Positions 7,868-19,557 of a stretch of DNA of 64,000 nt are shown here, one piece after another. A program made the position numbers and the translations under genes. Location of the stretch: the NCBI RefSeq assembly GCF_002294995.1, contig NZ_NSGF01000003.1, positions 124,001 through 188,000 of the forward strand. The letters are read 5' to 3'. Source of the stretch: Mesorhizobium sp. WSM3860 (GTDB lineage: Bacteria > Pseudomonadota > Alphaproteobacteria > Rhizobiales > Rhizobiaceae). The notes beneath the pieces are model-generated. The model did not search any database. It was not told where the DNA came from and worked only from the letters and a program-made list of their open reading frames with translations. Each line of letters begins with the position of its first letter. Positions within the stretch are counted from its first letter, which is position 1.

Positions 7868-8170
7868 CTAGCGCCTTAGTGCGTAGACATTGTCCACGGA
7901 CACGCCGCCCAGAGGCAGCGCCATCTCGTCGTCGAGAATCCGAGTGATGCGGGCAAAGCCGACAAAAGCTTTTCTCGCCTCCTCAGCCGACATCTTGCCA
8001 GCCATAGCTGCCGAGCAGCAATTCACGGCGCATTGATAAACGGGGCCGCGTCTTCCCGTTGGCCACTTCCGCAAGAACACCATCGCTTCGGAGACGCTGT
8101 CGACTTCCTCCAAGGGGTATCCCTGCCCACGCGCGATCCGCACTGGGGTAAAGAAATGCAAGCGATCCAT
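7868..8170 (-). CDS. DUF982 domain protein
   Basis: The protein has 100 residues starting at the ATG 8168-8170 (MDRLHFFTPVRIARGQGYPL). The frame stays open to 8350, but those extra 60 residues lack family similarity. DUF982 features are the FFTPVRI opening, VSEAMVFLRKWP, RRGPVYQCAVNCCSAAMAG and EEARKAFVGFA. The family is small, frequent in rhizobial accessory regions, and has no known function. It stands alone between the gene remnants and the NCS1 transporter. Confidence 0.8.
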   Translation of the reverse strand: MDRLHFFTPVRIARGQGYPLEEVDSVSEAMVFLRKWPTGRRGPVYQCAVNCCSAAMAGKMSAEEARKAFVGFARITRILDDEMALPLGGVSVDNVYALRR

Positions 8171-8466
8171 CACTATCCTCCCGGTCGACCGCAAGGCGGC
8201 CGAACCCGCATAAACGCATGTCCAGGGGTTTGGTTCCATACAATTTTGGTTGCTGCCCGAAAAAGTTCGGAACCGGACGAAGCGCGGCTTAGCAAGCCGA
8301 CTCAGTAGAGGCGATTCCTGTTTTGGCGCGACGAGAAGCGCGATTCTCATTGAATGACTTTAAGGCCAAAGCCGGCAAATGGATTGCTTGTCGGTTCCCT
8401 TGCGTCAGGCTTACCCTCACCAGTTAACGCGGGGACGCCGCGTTTTGCAAAAGGGGACAGGTTGCA
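8171..8466. other. Intergenic region upstream of the NCS1 transporter
   Basis: There are 296 bases between divergent genes. The minus-strand frame is open but looks non-coding. The part next to the transporter holds a small GC-rich hairpin (8426-8444) and a purine-rich ribosome binding stretch (ggggacagg at about 8454-8462) just before the ATG at 8467. Nothing else is recognisable. Confidence 0.5.
8426..8444 (+). promoter_or_regulatory. Hairpin in the leader of the NCS1 transporter
   Basis: A perfect 7-bp stem (aacgcgg / ccgcgtt) with a 5-base loop is followed by TTTT, 22 bases before the transporter start. It looks like a weak intrinsic terminator or attenuator, or it could modulate access to the ribosome binding site. 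No known riboswitch class was recognised. Confidence 0.35.
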
Positions 8467-9924
8467 ATGACCATACAAGGCGCTTCGCCGGACCTCTACA
8501 ACGAGGATCTGGCTCCGGCAACAGTCAGGAACTGGGGGCCGTTTTCAATCTTCAACGTCTGGACCTCCGACGTCCACAGCCTCTGGGGCTATTATCTCGC
8601 GGCGAGCCTTTTTCTGTTCTGCGGCGGCTTCGTCAACTTCATCATCGCCATCGGCATCGGCTCGCTGATCATCTATTTCCTGATGAACCTGGTCGGCTAT
8701 GCCGGCGTGAAGACCGGGGTACCCTACCCCGTGCTTGCGCGCGCCTCCTTCGGCATCTGGGGTGCCAACATTCCGGCGCTGGTGCGCGCCGTCGTCGCCT
8801 GCTTCTGGTATGGCGCGCAGACGGCCGCCGCGTCGGGCGCGATCGTCGCGCTGCTGACGCGGTTGCAGTGGTTCGACGAATTCAATAGGACCTCGCATCT
8901 CCTCGGCCATTCCACGCTGGAGGTGATCTGCTTCGTCGTCATCTGGGCGCTGCAGCTTTTGATCATCCAGAAGGGCATGGAAACGGTGCGCCGCTTCCAG
9001 GACTGGGCCGGTCCCGCCGTTTGGGTGATGATGCTGATCCTGGCGATCTATCTATGCGTCAAGGCGGGGACCTTCGCCTTCACCAGCGATATTCCGATGG
9101 ACGTGCTGCTCGACAAGACCAAGGATGCGGGCGTGCCCGGTGAGCCGGGATCGTGGACGGCGCTGTTCGCAGTGGCGGCAATCTGGGTAACCTACTTTTC
9201 GGCGCTCTACCTCAACTTCTGCGACTTCGCCCGCTACGCGCCCAACAACGCGGCGCTGCGCAAGGGCAACATCTGGGGCCTGCCGGTCAATCTGATCCTG
9301 TTCTCGCTGGTCGCCGGCGTCACCACGATCGCCGCCTACGACGTTTATCACGAGGTGCTGCTCCATCCCGACCAGATCTCGGCCAAGTTCGACAGCTGGT
9401 TCCTGGCGGCGCTTGCCGCGCTAACCTTCGCGGTGGCAACGCTCGGCATCAACGTCGTGGCGAACTTCGTCTCGCCGGCCTTCGACTTCTCCAACGTCTT
9501 CCCGCGTCAGATCGACTTCAAGAAGGGCGGCTATATCGCGGCGCTGATCGCGCTGGTGCTCTATCCCTTCGCGCCGTGGGAGGGCAGCGCTGCCTCCTTC
9601 GTCAACATCATCGGCGCGACGATGGGGCCGATCTTCGGCGTGATGATGGTCGACTATTATCTGATCCGTAAGGGCGAGGTCGACGTCAACGCGCTCTACC
9701 GGGAAGACGGCGAGTTCCGCTTCCAAGGCGGCTGGCACGTCAACGCCTTCATCGCCGCCGGCATCGGCGCGATCTTTTCCTCGATCCTGCCCAACTTCAC
9801 CAACTGGCTGCCGTCCTGGTGGGGCGTCTATGGCTGGTTCTTCGGCGTGGCGATCGCGGGTGCCGTCTATTATGTGCTGCGCACCATGGCGCTGGGCGCC
9901 GGCGCACGGATGGCCAAGGCTTGA
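8467..9924 (+). CDS. NCS1-family nucleobase/hydantoin/allantoin-type permease
   Basis: This 485-residue protein has about twelve membrane helices. The NCS1 family (Mhp1, cytosine permease, allantoin permease) is indicated by NEDLAPATVRNWGPFSIFNV at the N-terminus, GVPYPVLARASFGIWGAN in helix 3 and its loop, and FCDFARYAPN. These proteins carry purines, pyrimidines, hydantoins or related compounds with Na+ or H+. The substrate cannot be fixed, and there is no catabolic gene next to it to help. It has its own promoter region with a leader hairpin and is followed by a convergent DUF1697 gene 39 bases away. Confidence 0.87.
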   Translation: MTIQGASPDLYNEDLAPATVRNWGPFSIFNVWTSDVHSLWGYYLAASLFLFCGGFVNFIIAIGIGSLIIYFLMNLVGYAGVKTGVPYPVLARASFGIWGANIPALVRAVVACFWYGAQTAAASGAIVALLTRLQWFDEFNRTSHLLGHSTLEVICFVVIWALQLLIIQKGMETVRRFQDWAGPAVWVMMLILAIYLCVKAGTFAFTSDIPMDVLLDKTKDAGVPGEPGSWTALFAVAAIWVTYFSALYLNFCDFARYAPNNAALRKGNIWGLPVNLILFSLVAGVTTIAAYDVYHEVLLHPDQISAKFDSWFLAALAALTFAVATLGINVVANFVSPAFDFSNVFPRQIDFKKGGYIAALIALVLYPFAPWEGSAASFVNIIGATMGPIFGVMMVDYYLIRKGEVDVNALYREDGEFRFQGGWHVNAFIAAGIGAIFSSILPNFTNWLPSWWGVYGWFFGVAIAGAVYYVLRTMALGAGARMAKA

Positions 9925-9963
9925 AGCAGACCGGGGCGGCGAAAGCCGCCCCTCTCCTTTCGA

Positions 9964-10503
9964 CTATTTGCTGACCATCTCGGCCAACCTGCGCACCGTG
10001 TTCCAGTTGCGCGATGTGCCGATGCCCATGAGCTTGTGGTTTGCTGCGGCAAGCAGCCGCGAGCTCGGCCGCGCGCGCGAAAAGACGACCCATATATCGC
10101 CGTCGACCGAAAGCACCATCTCGCCCTCGGCGGCATAGGCCGTAAGAGCCGCTACGGCTTCTTTGGGCGCCGGCTGGCGCATCACCCGCACCGCGACCTG
10201 ATCGCCGGCTTGTGCCGATTCGTCCGGGAACGGATTGGCGGCCGCGAGCTTCAGCCAATCCTCGGCGCCGCGCACTATGATGTCGACATGGCGGCCGAAA
10301 GTCTCTTCGAAGGCCTTTTCCAGCCGCCGTTCGAGACCCGAAACGCCGGCCGCCCGCGCCTCGAAGACCAGATTGCCTGTGGCGACCAGCGTGCGGACGT
10401 TTTTCAGCCCGATGCCTTCGGCCATCGCCTTGAGATCGGACATCACCACGCGCCGCCCCTCGCCCAGGATGATGCTGTAAAGCAGCGCGACGTAGGTTTG
10501 CAT
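9964..10503 (-). CDS. DUF1697 domain protein
   Basis: The protein has 179 residues, starting at the ATG 10501-10503 (MQTYVALLYSIILGEGRRV). It carries the DUF1697 pattern of an opening YVALLYSI strand, DLKAMAEGIGLKNVRTLVAT and GNLVFEA, with a C-terminal TSRNWNTVRRLAEM. The family has a ferredoxin-like fold and no agreed function. It ends the short interval between the NCS1 transporter and pyrG. The gap to the pyrG stop is only 16 bases, so it may be transcribed with pyrG. Confidence 0.85.
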   Translation of the reverse strand: MQTYVALLYSIILGEGRRVVMSDLKAMAEGIGLKNVRTLVATGNLVFEARAAGVSGLERRLEKAFEETFGRHVDIIVRGAEDWLKLAAANPFPDESAQAGDQVAVRVMRQPAPKEAVAALTAYAAEGEMVLSVDGDIWVVFSRARPSSRLLAAANHKLMGIGTSRNWNTVRRLAEMVSK

Positions 10504-10519
10504 TGTCGCCAGCAACCGT

Positions 10520-12160
<1,641 letters not shown>

Positions 12161-12364
12161 TTAACGCGGCCTGATTGATTCCGCCAGAGAAAAAACCGCC
12201 GCGAAGGCTTTTTCCCAAAATGGCGCTGGTGCCCGGATGGGCTTTTCTTTGAAGCATGCCGCCCAAAGCCGTGCAGTGGTTTCTGGGAGAACGGCAGGCA
12301 TCAGGACAAAGACTCGAAAGCACGGCGCCAGCGTCTTTCAACGCGACGCGCTTCGATCAAAGAA

Positions 12365-12389
12365 AAAGGGCCGGTGGTGCCGGCCCTTT
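12365..12389 (-). terminator. Rho-independent terminator after the L,D-transpeptidase gene
   Basis: A perfect 10-bp stem (aaagggccgg / ccggcccttt) with the loop tggtg lies 20 bases past the stop codon of the minus-strand gene. On the minus strand the stem runs into a T tract (ccctttttct), which fits an intrinsic terminator. Confidence 0.75.
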
Positions 12390-12409
12390 CGGCAGTCTGC
12401 TTCAACGCG

Positions 12410-13534
12410 TTAGATAATAACGACTTTGGTGCCGACCTTGACGCGACTGTAGAGATCCATGACGTGCTCGTTGATCATGCGGAAGCAGCCGTTCGAGGCG
12501 CTGGTTCCGATCGACTGCGGTGCAATGGTGCCGTGGATGCGCAGATGCGTGTCCTTCTTGCCGTCATAGAGGTAGATGGCGCGCGCGCCGAGCGGATTCT
12601 CGCCGCCCCCGGGCATACCATCCTTATACTGGCCGTAGTGCTTCGGCTCGCGCTTCTGCATGTCGAGCGTCGGGATCCAGCGCGGCCATTCCTGCTTGTC
12701 GCCGACGGCCACCGTCCCCTTGAACTGCAGGCCTTCGCGGCCGACTGCGATGGCATAGCGGCGCGCGGTGGAAAACGACTGGACGAGGTAGAGACGGCGA
12801 GCAGTCGTGTCGATGACGATGGTCCCGGGCTCATAGCCGGTGAAGGCGACGTCCTGCGGCACGAACTCCGGCTTCACCTTGAACGGCCTCTTGGCATCCT
12901 TCTTGGCGAGCGCCGAATCGAGCGCGCGGGTCTCCGGCAGATAATTGATCGAGGTCACCGAGGAACCGCCGAACAGGCCGGCGAACAGCCCGCCGCTGCT
13001 CGCCCGCTTCTGGCCGGGCTGTTCGCTGCGCAACTCACCGTTGTTGCCGGTGGCCGTGATGTTCATCGCCTCGGCCGGGATGGGCTCCTCGGTCTGGAGC
13101 GACGCGATCGGCGAAACGGGCGTGAGCGGTTCGATGATCTTGATAGTCTTCTTCCCCGGCTTCGCATCAGCCACTTCGGCCGGCGCGGCCGAACCCTTCT
13201 TGGAGAGCCATTCCTGACGCGCCGCATCCGCCTTGGCCTTGGCCGCCTCGCGCATTGCCAGCTTGCGGGCTTCGAGCGCCTTTTGCTTGGCCGCTTCCTT
13301 GTCGGCGGCGATCTTGGCCTCAAGCTTCTCGATCTGCGCGAGGTCGTCCGAAGTCGGGTTTTTCTTCTTCTTGAGAAGCCTCAGCTGCGATGCGTCGCTC
13401 TTGGCGGCGACGGGAATTGCGTCGGTCTTCTCTACCGACGGCGAAGCGGCCAGGTTTGCCGGTGAGGCAAAGGCCGCGGACCCCATGCCGAATACGGCAC
13501 AGAATCCCAAAAGGATGAAGCTGCGAAGCTGCAT
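12410..13534 (-). CDS. L,D-transpeptidase (YkuD domain), exported
   Basis: This 374-residue protein starts at the ATG 13532-13534 (MQLRSFILLGF), which gives a clear signal peptide ending near AAFASP. Residues about 50-115 form a Lys/Ala/Glu-rich coiled coil (LAQIEKLEAKIAADKEAAKQ), followed by a low-complexity linker. The C-terminal YkuD domain holds the catalytic motif: LRIHGT, then SASNGCFRM with the active cysteine. Such enzymes make 3-3 crosslinks in peptidoglycan or attach proteins to it. The coiled coil may tether the enzyme to a partner. A terminator follows, so it is probably monocistronic. Confidence 0.9.
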   Translation of the reverse strand: MQLRSFILLGFCAVFGMGSAAFASPANLAASPSVEKTDAIPVAAKSDASQLRLLKKKKNPTSDDLAQIEKLEAKIAADKEAAKQKALEARKLAMREAAKAKADAARQEWLSKKGSAAPAEVADAKPGKKTIKIIEPLTPVSPIASLQTEEPIPAEAMNITATGNNGELRSEQPGQKRASSGGLFAGLFGGSSVTSINYLPETRALDSALAKKDAKRPFKVKPEFVPQDVAFTGYEPGTIVIDTTARRLYLVQSFSTARRYAIAVGREGLQFKGTVAVGDKQEWPRWIPTLDMQKREPKHYGQYKDGMPGGGENPLGARAIYLYDGKKDTHLRIHGTIAPQSIGTSASNGCFRMINEHVMDLYSRVKVGTKVVII

Positions 13535-13746
13535 GGCGAAGATCCGATTTTCTATGCTAGTTGCCCACGGCGTCGCCCGGCGCCCCCCAAGGACGCCGAA
13601 AAGTGCCGCACGCAATCTATAATCGATTAGCCAGCGCGCCCTCAAGCTGAGCGACGCGCTACATTTGGTTGAATCTTCGTGATCGAGCGGCATTTGCCGC
13701 GACTGTGTTCAAAGAACAACAGATCGCGGCAGCAATGCTTGTCCGG

Positions 13747-14274
13747 CTACTGGTTCGGAACCTGCGGGGTGACCGGCAAGGTCACGCCGTTCGTGGCCGG
13801 CGGCGTGGTCGGATTCGCGGGCGCCGGTGTTGCGGGAGCAGTGGCGGGAGCCGTCGTGGTGCCGCCATTCGACAGCGGCGTCGTGGTTGTCGTCGTGCCG
13901 CCCGACGGGACGGCCGGCGCGGTGCCGCCAGCCGGCGCCGCCGGCTTCGAGCTGCCCAGCGGACCGTTGGAGCCCGGCAATTGGTTGAGCACGCCCTTGC
14001 CGGCACTGTCCGAGGTCGAAGCCGGTGCCCTGTCGAGGATGTCGATCGGTTTCTCGCCGTAGCGGGCAAGGATCGAGAGCGCGAGCGAGGTCACGAAGAA
14101 AGCCGCGGCCAGGATCGCAGTCGCGCGGGTCAGCGCGTTGGCCGCGCCCCGCGCCGTCATGAAACCGGAACCGCCGCCAATGCCGAGACCGCCGCCTTCG
14201 GAGCGCTGCAGCAGCACCACGCCGACAAGGGCGAGCACGACCATAAGATGAACGACGATCAGTACGGTTTCCAT
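13747..14274 (-). CDS. secG: Preprotein translocase subunit SecG
   Basis: This is the small membrane subunit of the SecYEG channel. It has 175 residues, two helices (about 2-22 and 52-70) and the family loop LLQRSEGGGLGIGGGSGFMT between them. The C-terminal 90 residues are a low-complexity Pro/Ala/Thr/Gly tail that makes it much longer than the roughly 110-residue enterobacterial protein. Long tails of this kind are common in alphaproteobacteria. It lies between tpiA and the L,D-transpeptidase, all on the minus strand. Confidence 0.93.
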   Translation of the reverse strand: METVLIVVHLMVVLALVGVVLLQRSEGGGLGIGGGSGFMTARGAANALTRATAILAAAFFVTSLALSILARYGEKPIDILDRAPASTSDSAGKGVLNQLPGSNGPLGSSKPAAPAGGTAPAVPSGGTTTTTTPLSNGGTTTAPATAPATPAPANPTTPPATNGVTLPVTPQVPNQ

Positions 14275-14445
14275 AACTTATCCTGGCGAGGCCTTGCGCG
14301 GCCGCGCATACGACCGGTGATTTGGAGGCGGCTCCTTACAATGCTTTGGCGGCATTTCCAAGCCCGTGGCCGGGAATATGGGGAGCAATCCGGCCGTTGC
14401 AACGATTTGGGCCGTGCCCGTGCCGCCGCGGGCCGCCGTCTGCGG

Positions 14446-15213
14446 CTATGACATGTGCATATAGGCTTCGGCAATGGCGAGGAAGTCGGCCGCCTTCAGG
14501 CTTGCGCCGCCGACCAGCGCGCCGTCGACATTCTCGACGCCAAGCAGTTCCACCGCGTTGGACGGCTTGACCGAACCGCCATAGAGAATGCGCATCCGGG
14601 CCGCGGCATCGCCGAGCAGCGCCGTCAGCTTGCCACGGATATGGGCATGCGCCTCGGCGACGTTGGCGGCGGTCGGCGTCAGGCCGGTGCCGATGGCCCA
14701 GACCGGCTCGTAGGCGATGATGGTGTTGGCGGCGGTCGCGCTCGGCGGCACGGAACCGTCGAGCTGGCGCGACAGGACATCGAGCGTCGCCCCGGCTTCG
14801 CGCTCGGCGCGCGTTTCGCCGATGCAGATGATGGCCACCAGCCCAGCCCGCCAGGCGGCCGATGCCTTGGCGTTGACGATCGCATCGTCGTCGCCGCATT
14901 GCTCGCGCCGCTCCGAATGGCCGACGATGACATGGCTTGCGCCGGCATCCTTCAGCATCTCGGCCGAAATCTCACCCGTATAGGCGCCGCTCTCCTTGGG
15001 ATGGCAATCCTCGCCGCCGGCGCGAACCGGTGTGCGCGAAAGGATCTCGGCGGCTTGGTGAAGCAAGGTGGCCGGCACGCAGACCAGGGCTTCGGTCTCC
15101 GCATCGAGGCCGCTCATGAAGCCGTTGCCGATCATCCTCAACTCGTTGAGCGAGGCGCTGGTGCCGTTCATTTTCCAGTTGCCGGCAACGAGCGGACGAA
15201 TTCCAGGGGTCAT
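14446..15213 (-). CDS. tpiA: Triosephosphate isomerase
   Basis: The enzyme interconverts dihydroxyacetone phosphate and glyceraldehyde 3-phosphate. It has 255 residues from the ATG 15211-15213 ([17 protein letters not shown]). The active-site residues are in place: Lys in NWKMNG, His in VIVGHSERR and Glu in [11 protein letters not shown], with the phosphate loop [11 protein letters not shown] near the end. It is divergent from ppiD, and the intervening 144 bases should carry promoters for both. Confidence 0.97.
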   Translation of the reverse strand: MTPGIRPLVAGNWKMNGTSASLNELRMIGNGFMSGLDAETEALVCVPATLLHQAAEILSRTPVRAGGEDCHPKESGAYTGEISAEMLKDAGASHVIVGHSERREQCGDDDAIVNAKASAAWRAGLVAIICIGETRAEREAGATLDVLSRQLDGSVPPSATAANTIIAYEPVWAIGTGLTPTAANVAEAHAHIRGKLTALLGDAAARMRILYGGSVKPSNAVELLGVENVDGALVGGASLKAADFLAIAEAYMHMS

Positions 15214-15357
15214 GGCGTCGAGTTCTCCAGGCAACATAAGGCAGCGCCCTCACTACCAAAATCGGGCCACAAAGCAATCGACAGTGGGCCGGAAGGACGC
15301 TATTGCGCTTGTTTCAGAGTCGGCGCATGCGAAAATGCGCAAAAATCGGAAGTAGGC

Positions 15358-17250
15358 ATGCTTGGTATTTTGAGAAGCGCGGCGGGCACCTGGGTCGCGA
15401 AAGCTTTGCTGTCCTTGCTGGTGGTGAGCTTCGCCGTCTGGGGTATTTCCGGGCGCCTGTCGGGAAGCTTGGCTGGCCATCATTCGGTGATCACCGCCGG
15501 CGGCACCACGGTTTCGATCAACGAATACCGCCTCGCCTACGACCGCCAGATCAATCTGCTGTCGCAGCAATATGGCCAACGCATCACGCATGAGCAGGCG
15601 AAGCTGCTCGGCCTCGACAACCAGGTTCTGGCGCAGCTCGTCTCCGGCGCCGTTCTCGACGAGCAGGCCCGCAAGCTCGGGCTTGGCCTTTCCAAGGACC
15701 GGCTGGCCGAGCTGACGCGCGAGGATCCGGCCTTCAAGGGCCCAGGCGGCCAGTTCGACCGCAGGACCTTCGAATATCTGCTGCGCGAGATCGGCATGCG
15801 GCCCGAGGACTATCTGAAGAACCGCTCGCAAGTGGCGGTGCGCCAGCAGATAGTCGAGGCGATTTCGGACGGCCTCAAGGCGCCGCAGACCTTCCTGAAG
15901 GCCGTCGCGCTCTATCGCGGCGAGGACCGCACGATCGACTATCTCGTCCTGCCGAAGACACTGGTCCAGCCGATCGAGGCGCCGTCCGACAGCGCTCTCA
16001 AAACCTATTTCGAAGCCAACAAGAAGAACTACGCCGCACCCGAATACCGCAAATTCTCCTATGTCCGGCTTGAGCCGCAGGACATCATGGACCCGACGGC
16101 GGTGACCGATAGCCAAGTCGCTGATGACTACAACAAGAACAAGGCGCGCTATACGACGCCCGAAATGCGCACCATCGAACAGCTGGTGTTCAAGACGCCG
16201 GACGCGGCCAAGGCGGCATATGACTCTCTGAAGACCGGCGCCACCTTCGACAAGATCGTCACCGCCGAGGGCAAGACCCAGGCCGATACCGTGCTCGGCA
16301 CGCTGGCCAGGGACAAGATCGCCGACAAGGCGGTGGCCGACGCGGCCTTCTCGCTCAACGTCAACGAGGTCAGCCCGGTGGTTCAGGGCGCCTTCGGCCC
16401 GGTGCTCTTGCGCGTCACCGAGATCAAGCCGCAGGTGGTGAAGCCGCTTTCGGAAGTGTCCGACCAGATCCGCAAGGACCTGGCGCTCGGCGAGGCAAGC
16501 CGCGTGCTGCTCGACGTCCACGACAGCTACGAGGACACCCGCGCTTCCGGCGCCTCGCTAGCCCAGGCGGCCGACAAGCTGAAGCTCAAGGTCGTCACCA
16601 TCGACGCCATCGACCGCACCGGCCAGCGGCCGGACGGCACGATCGTCAACGACCTGCCGCAATCGGCGGACCTCATCAAGGCCGTCTTCGAGGCCGAGCC
16701 GAACACTGAGAATGAAGGCCTGACCACTGCCGACAACGGCTTCGTTTTCTATGAAGTCCAGTCGATCACGCCGGCGCGCGACCGCACGCTGGACGAGGTT
16801 CGCCAGAAGGTCGTGGCCGACTGGACCTCGGCCGAGACCGACAAGCGGCTCACCGCCAAGGCTGGAGAGATGGAAAAGCGCCTCAAGGCCGGTGCGACGC
16901 TCGACGTGATCGCGGGCGAGTTGAAGCTCGAGAAGCAAACCAAGCGCGGCCTGAAGCGCGAAGCCGACGATGCCGATTTCGGCAAGGAGGGTGCGGCGGC
17001 CATGTTCGGCGTCGGCGAAGGCGGCACAGGCCTGATCCCCTCGCCCACCGGCGACGGCCAGATCCTGTTCAAGGTCGCCGAAGTCTTCGAACCAGCCGGG
17101 GCCGATGGCAGCTCTGTCCCGGAAGACGCGCAGAAATCTTTCAGCGCCGGCCTATCTGACGACCTGCTCGATCAACTGGTGGCGCAGCTGCAGTCGCAGT
17201 ATGACGTTCGCATCGATCCGGCCGCCGTTTCCCAAGCACAGACACGATGA
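15358..17250 (+). CDS. ppiD: SurA/PpiD-type peptidylprolyl isomerase, membrane-anchored periplasmic chaperone
   Basis: The protein has 630 residues. [20 protein letters not shown] starts a single N-terminal membrane anchor (about residues 12-34), followed by a SurA-like N-terminal chaperone region with [21 protein letters not shown] parvulin-like rotamase region lies at about 260-370 ([20 protein letters not shown]). A long C-terminal chaperone part completes it. This matches PpiD, which assists folding of proteins leaving the Sec channel. The stop overlaps the start of trpD (ATGA at 17247), so the two are coupled. That linkage is conserved in rhizobia even though the functions are unrelated. 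Confidence 0.9.
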   Translation: MLGILRSAAGTWVAKALLSLLVVSFAVWGISGRLSGSLAGHHSVITAGGTTVSINEYRLAYDRQINLLSQQYGQRITHEQAKLLGLDNQVLAQLVSGAVLDEQARKLGLGLSKDRLAELTREDPAFKGPGGQFDRRTFEYLLREIGMRPEDYLKNRSQVAVRQQIVEAISDGLKAPQTFLKAVALYRGEDRTIDYLVLPKTLVQPIEAPSDSALKTYFEANKKNYAAPEYRKFSYVRLEPQDIMDPTAVTDSQVADDYNKNKARYTTPEMRTIEQLVFKTPDAAKAAYDSLKTGATFDKIVTAEGKTQADTVLGTLARDKIADKAVADAAFSLNVNEVSPVVQGAFGPVLLRVTEIKPQVVKPLSEVSDQIRKDLALGEASRVLLDVHDSYEDTRASGASLAQAADKLKLKVVTIDAIDRTGQRPDGTIVNDLPQSADLIKAVFEAEPNTENEGLTTADNGFVFYEVQSITPARDRTLDEVRQKVVADWTSAETDKRLTAKAGEMEKRLKAGATLDVIAGELKLEKQTKRGLKREADDADFGKEGAAAMFGVGEGGTGLIPSPTGDGQILFKVAEVFEPAGADGSSVPEDAQKSFSAGLSDDLLDQLVAQLQSQYDVRIDPAAVSQAQTR

Positions 17251-18257
17251 GCGCGCTTAAGACATATATTGCCAAGGTCGCCACCGGCACCGCGCTCTCC
17301 TTCGAGGAAGCGCGCGAGGCCTTCGACATCATCATGTCGGGCGACGCGACGCCGGGGCAGATCGGTGGCTTCCTGATGGCGCTGCGCGTGCGCGGGGAGG
17401 CCGTGAGCGAGATCTCCGGCGCGGTCGCCACGATGCGCGCCAAGATGCTCCGCGTCGAAGCCCCGCTCGGCGCCATCGACATCGTCGGCACCGGCGGCGA
17501 CAATTCGCACTCGGTCAACATTTCGACCGGATCGGCATTCGTCATCGCCGCCGCGGGTGTCCCGGTGGCCAAGCACGGCAATCGCGGCCTGTCCTCGCTG
17601 ACCGGCGCGGCGGATGTGCTGATGGCACTCGGCGTCAAGGTCGACATCGCACCGGAGACCATCGGCCGCTGCATCCAGGAGGCCGGCGTCGGCTTCATGT
17701 TCGCGCCAGCGCATCATCCGGCGATGAAGCATGTCGGCCCTGTCCGGGGCGAGCTCGGCACGCGCACCATCTTCAACCTGCTCGGGCCGCTGTCGAATCC
17801 AGCCGGCGTCGGCCGGCAGATGGTCGGCGTCTTCCTGCCCGAATGGATCATGCCGGTGGCTGAGACGCTGAAGGCGCTGGGCACCGATCATGCCTGGGTC
17901 GTGCACGGCGACGGTTATGACGAGATTACCACCACGGGCGAGACGCAGGTCGCAGAACTCACCGGTGGCGAGATCCGCACCTTTACCCTCACCCCGGAAG
18001 CGGTCGGCCTGAAGCGGCATGACAAGGAAGATCTGCGCGGCGGCGAAGCGGCCTACAATGCCAGGGCATTGCGCGATATGCTGGGCGGCGCTGCCGGCGC
18101 CTATCGCGACACCGTGCTGATGAATGCCGGCGCCGGGTTGGTGGTGGCCGGCAAGGCGACGACGCTCGGCGATGGCATTGAGGCAGCAGCGCAGGCCATC
18201 GACAGCGGCCGGGCGCTCACGGTGCTCGACAAGCTCATCGAGATTTCGAACGGTTAG
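17247..18257 (+). CDS. trpD: Anthranilate phosphoribosyltransferase
   Basis: This is the second step of tryptophan synthesis, joining anthranilate and PRPP. It has 336 residues. Motifs are [12 protein letters not shown], the PRPP loop [26 protein letters not shown] and the family segment [13 protein letters not shown]. It starts inside the ppiD stop codon (ATGA). The trpC start lies 4 bases past its stop, so ppiD-trpD-trpC-moaC-moeA form one compact transcription unit. No leader peptide or trp attenuator is visible, as expected for a gene inside an operon. Confidence 0.97.
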   Translation: MSALKTYIAKVATGTALSFEEAREAFDIIMSGDATPGQIGGFLMALRVRGEAVSEISGAVATMRAKMLRVEAPLGAIDIVGTGGDNSHSVNISTGSAFVIAAAGVPVAKHGNRGLSSLTGAADVLMALGVKVDIAPETIGRCIQEAGVGFMFAPAHHPAMKHVGPVRGELGTRTIFNLLGPLSNPAGVGRQMVGVFLPEWIMPVAETLKALGTDHAWVVHGDGYDEITTTGETQVAELTGGEIRTFTLTPEAVGLKRHDKEDLRGGEAAYNARALRDMLGGAAGAYRDTVLMNAGAGLVVAGKATTLGDGIEAAAQAIDSGRALTVLDKLIEISNG

Positions 18258-18261
18258 AATT

Positions 18262-19074
18262 TTGTCCGATATCCTGCGCAAGATCGAAGCCTATAAGCGC
18301 GATGAGATCGCCGCCGCGAAGCTCAGCGCGCCGCTTGCCGAGGTCAAGGCGAAGGCGAAAGATGCGGAACCCCCGCGCGGCTTCCTTGCGGCGCTTGAGG
18401 CCAAGCGGAAGGCTGGCGGCTTCGCCCTGATTGCCGAGATTAAGAAGGCCAGCCCTTCCAAGGGCTTGATCCGCGCCGACTTCGACCCGCCGGCGCTCGC
18501 CAGAGCCTACCAGCGAGGCGGTGCAGCCTGCCTTTCGGTGCTGACCGACGTACCGTCCTTCCAGGGCGCGCCCGGCTTTCTGACCGCAGCGCGCGCCGCC
18601 GTTAGCCTGCCCGCCCTGCGCAAGGATTTCCTCTTCGATCCGTACCAGGTTTATGAAGCCCGCGCCTGGGGCGCGGACGCGATCCTCATCATCATGGCGA
18701 GCGTCGACGACGCTTTAGCCACCGGATTGGAAGCGACGGCCTTCGATCTCGGCATGGACGTCCTGGTCGAGGTGCATGACGAACAGGAGATGGAACGCGC
18801 GCTTCACCTCTCGTCGCGGCTGATCGGCATCAACAACCGCGATTTGAGAACCTTCGAAACCAGCCTGGACGTTTCCGAGCGGCTTGCCGCCCTGGTCCCG
18901 GCCGACCGGCTGCTGGTCAGCGAGAGCGGCATCTTCACCCATCAGGACTGCCGCCGGCTGGAAACGAGCAAGATCGGCACCTTCCTCGTTGGCGAAAGCC
19001 TGATGCGGCAGGCCGATGTGGCCGCCGCGACCGCCCTTCTGCTGACGGGCAAGGCGCCGGCCGAGGCCGTTTGA
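18262..19074 (+). CDS. trpC: Indole-3-glycerol phosphate synthase
   Basis: The enzyme closes the indole ring in tryptophan synthesis. I place the start at the TTG 18262-18264, four bases after the trpD stop. It gives the family N-terminus (M)[15 protein letters not shown] and 270 residues, whereas upstream ATGs run deep into trpD without similarity. Motifs are [49 protein letters not shown] and VSESGI. The stop overlaps or abuts the moaC start. Confidence 0.96.
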   Translation: MSDILRKIEAYKRDEIAAAKLSAPLAEVKAKAKDAEPPRGFLAALEAKRKAGGFALIAEIKKASPSKGLIRADFDPPALARAYQRGGAACLSVLTDVPSFQGAPGFLTAARAAVSLPALRKDFLFDPYQVYEARAWGADAILIIMASVDDALATGLEATAFDLGMDVLVEVHDEQEMERALHLSSRLIGINNRDLRTFETSLDVSERLAALVPADRLLVSESGIFTHQDCRRLETSKIGTFLVGESLMRQADVAAATALLLTGKAPAEAV

Positions 19075-19076
19075 GG

Positions 19077-19556
19077 ATGCCCGCGCTTACCCATCTCGGC
19101 GCCAAGGGCGAAGCCAACATGGTCGATGTCGGCGGCAAGGCCGAGACGACGCGCACGGCCATCGCCGAAGGGTTTGTCACCATGCAGCCGGAAACGCTGG
19201 AGATGATCCTGGCCGGCGACGCCAAGAAAGGCGACGTGCTTGGCACGGCGCGTATCGCCGGCATCATGGCGGCCAAGAAGACGCATGAGATCATCCCGCT
19301 TTGCCATCCCCTGCTTCTCACCAAGGTTGCTGTCGAGATCGAGCCCGACCACGCGCTTCCCGGCCTGAGGGTCACCGCGCTTGCCAGGGTTACCGGCAAG
19401 ACCGGGGTGGAAATGGAGGCGCTGACCGCGGCGTCGGTCGCCTGCCTCACCATCTACGACATGGCCAAGGCAGCGGACCGCGCCATGGCGATTTCCGGCA
19501 TCAGGTTGGTGGAGAAGACCGGCGGGAAGTCGGGCGACTACAAGGCAGGCTCTTAG
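19077..19556 (+). CDS. moaC: Cyclic pyranopterin monophosphate synthase MoaC
   Basis: MoaC acts with MoaA to convert GTP into cyclic pyranopterin monophosphate, the first molybdenum-cofactor intermediate. It has 159 residues from the ATG at 19077. Family motifs are [54 protein letters not shown] and MAKAADR. The start is three bases past the trpC stop and the stop is one base before moeA. Trp and Moco genes are thus co-transcribed, a layout conserved in rhizobia. Confidence 0.97.
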   Translation: MPALTHLGAKGEANMVDVGGKAETTRTAIAEGFVTMQPETLEMILAGDAKKGDVLGTARIAGIMAAKKTHEIIPLCHPLLLTKVAVEIEPDHALPGLRVTALARVTGKTGVEMEALTAASVACLTIYDMAKAADRAMAISGIRLVEKTGGKSGDYKAGS

Positions 19557-19557
19557 G

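Noticed and set aside
18124..18261. Upstream ATG starts for trpC
   Set aside because: They would overlap trpD by more than 100 bases with a non-homologous N-terminus. The TTG at 18262 gives the family start.
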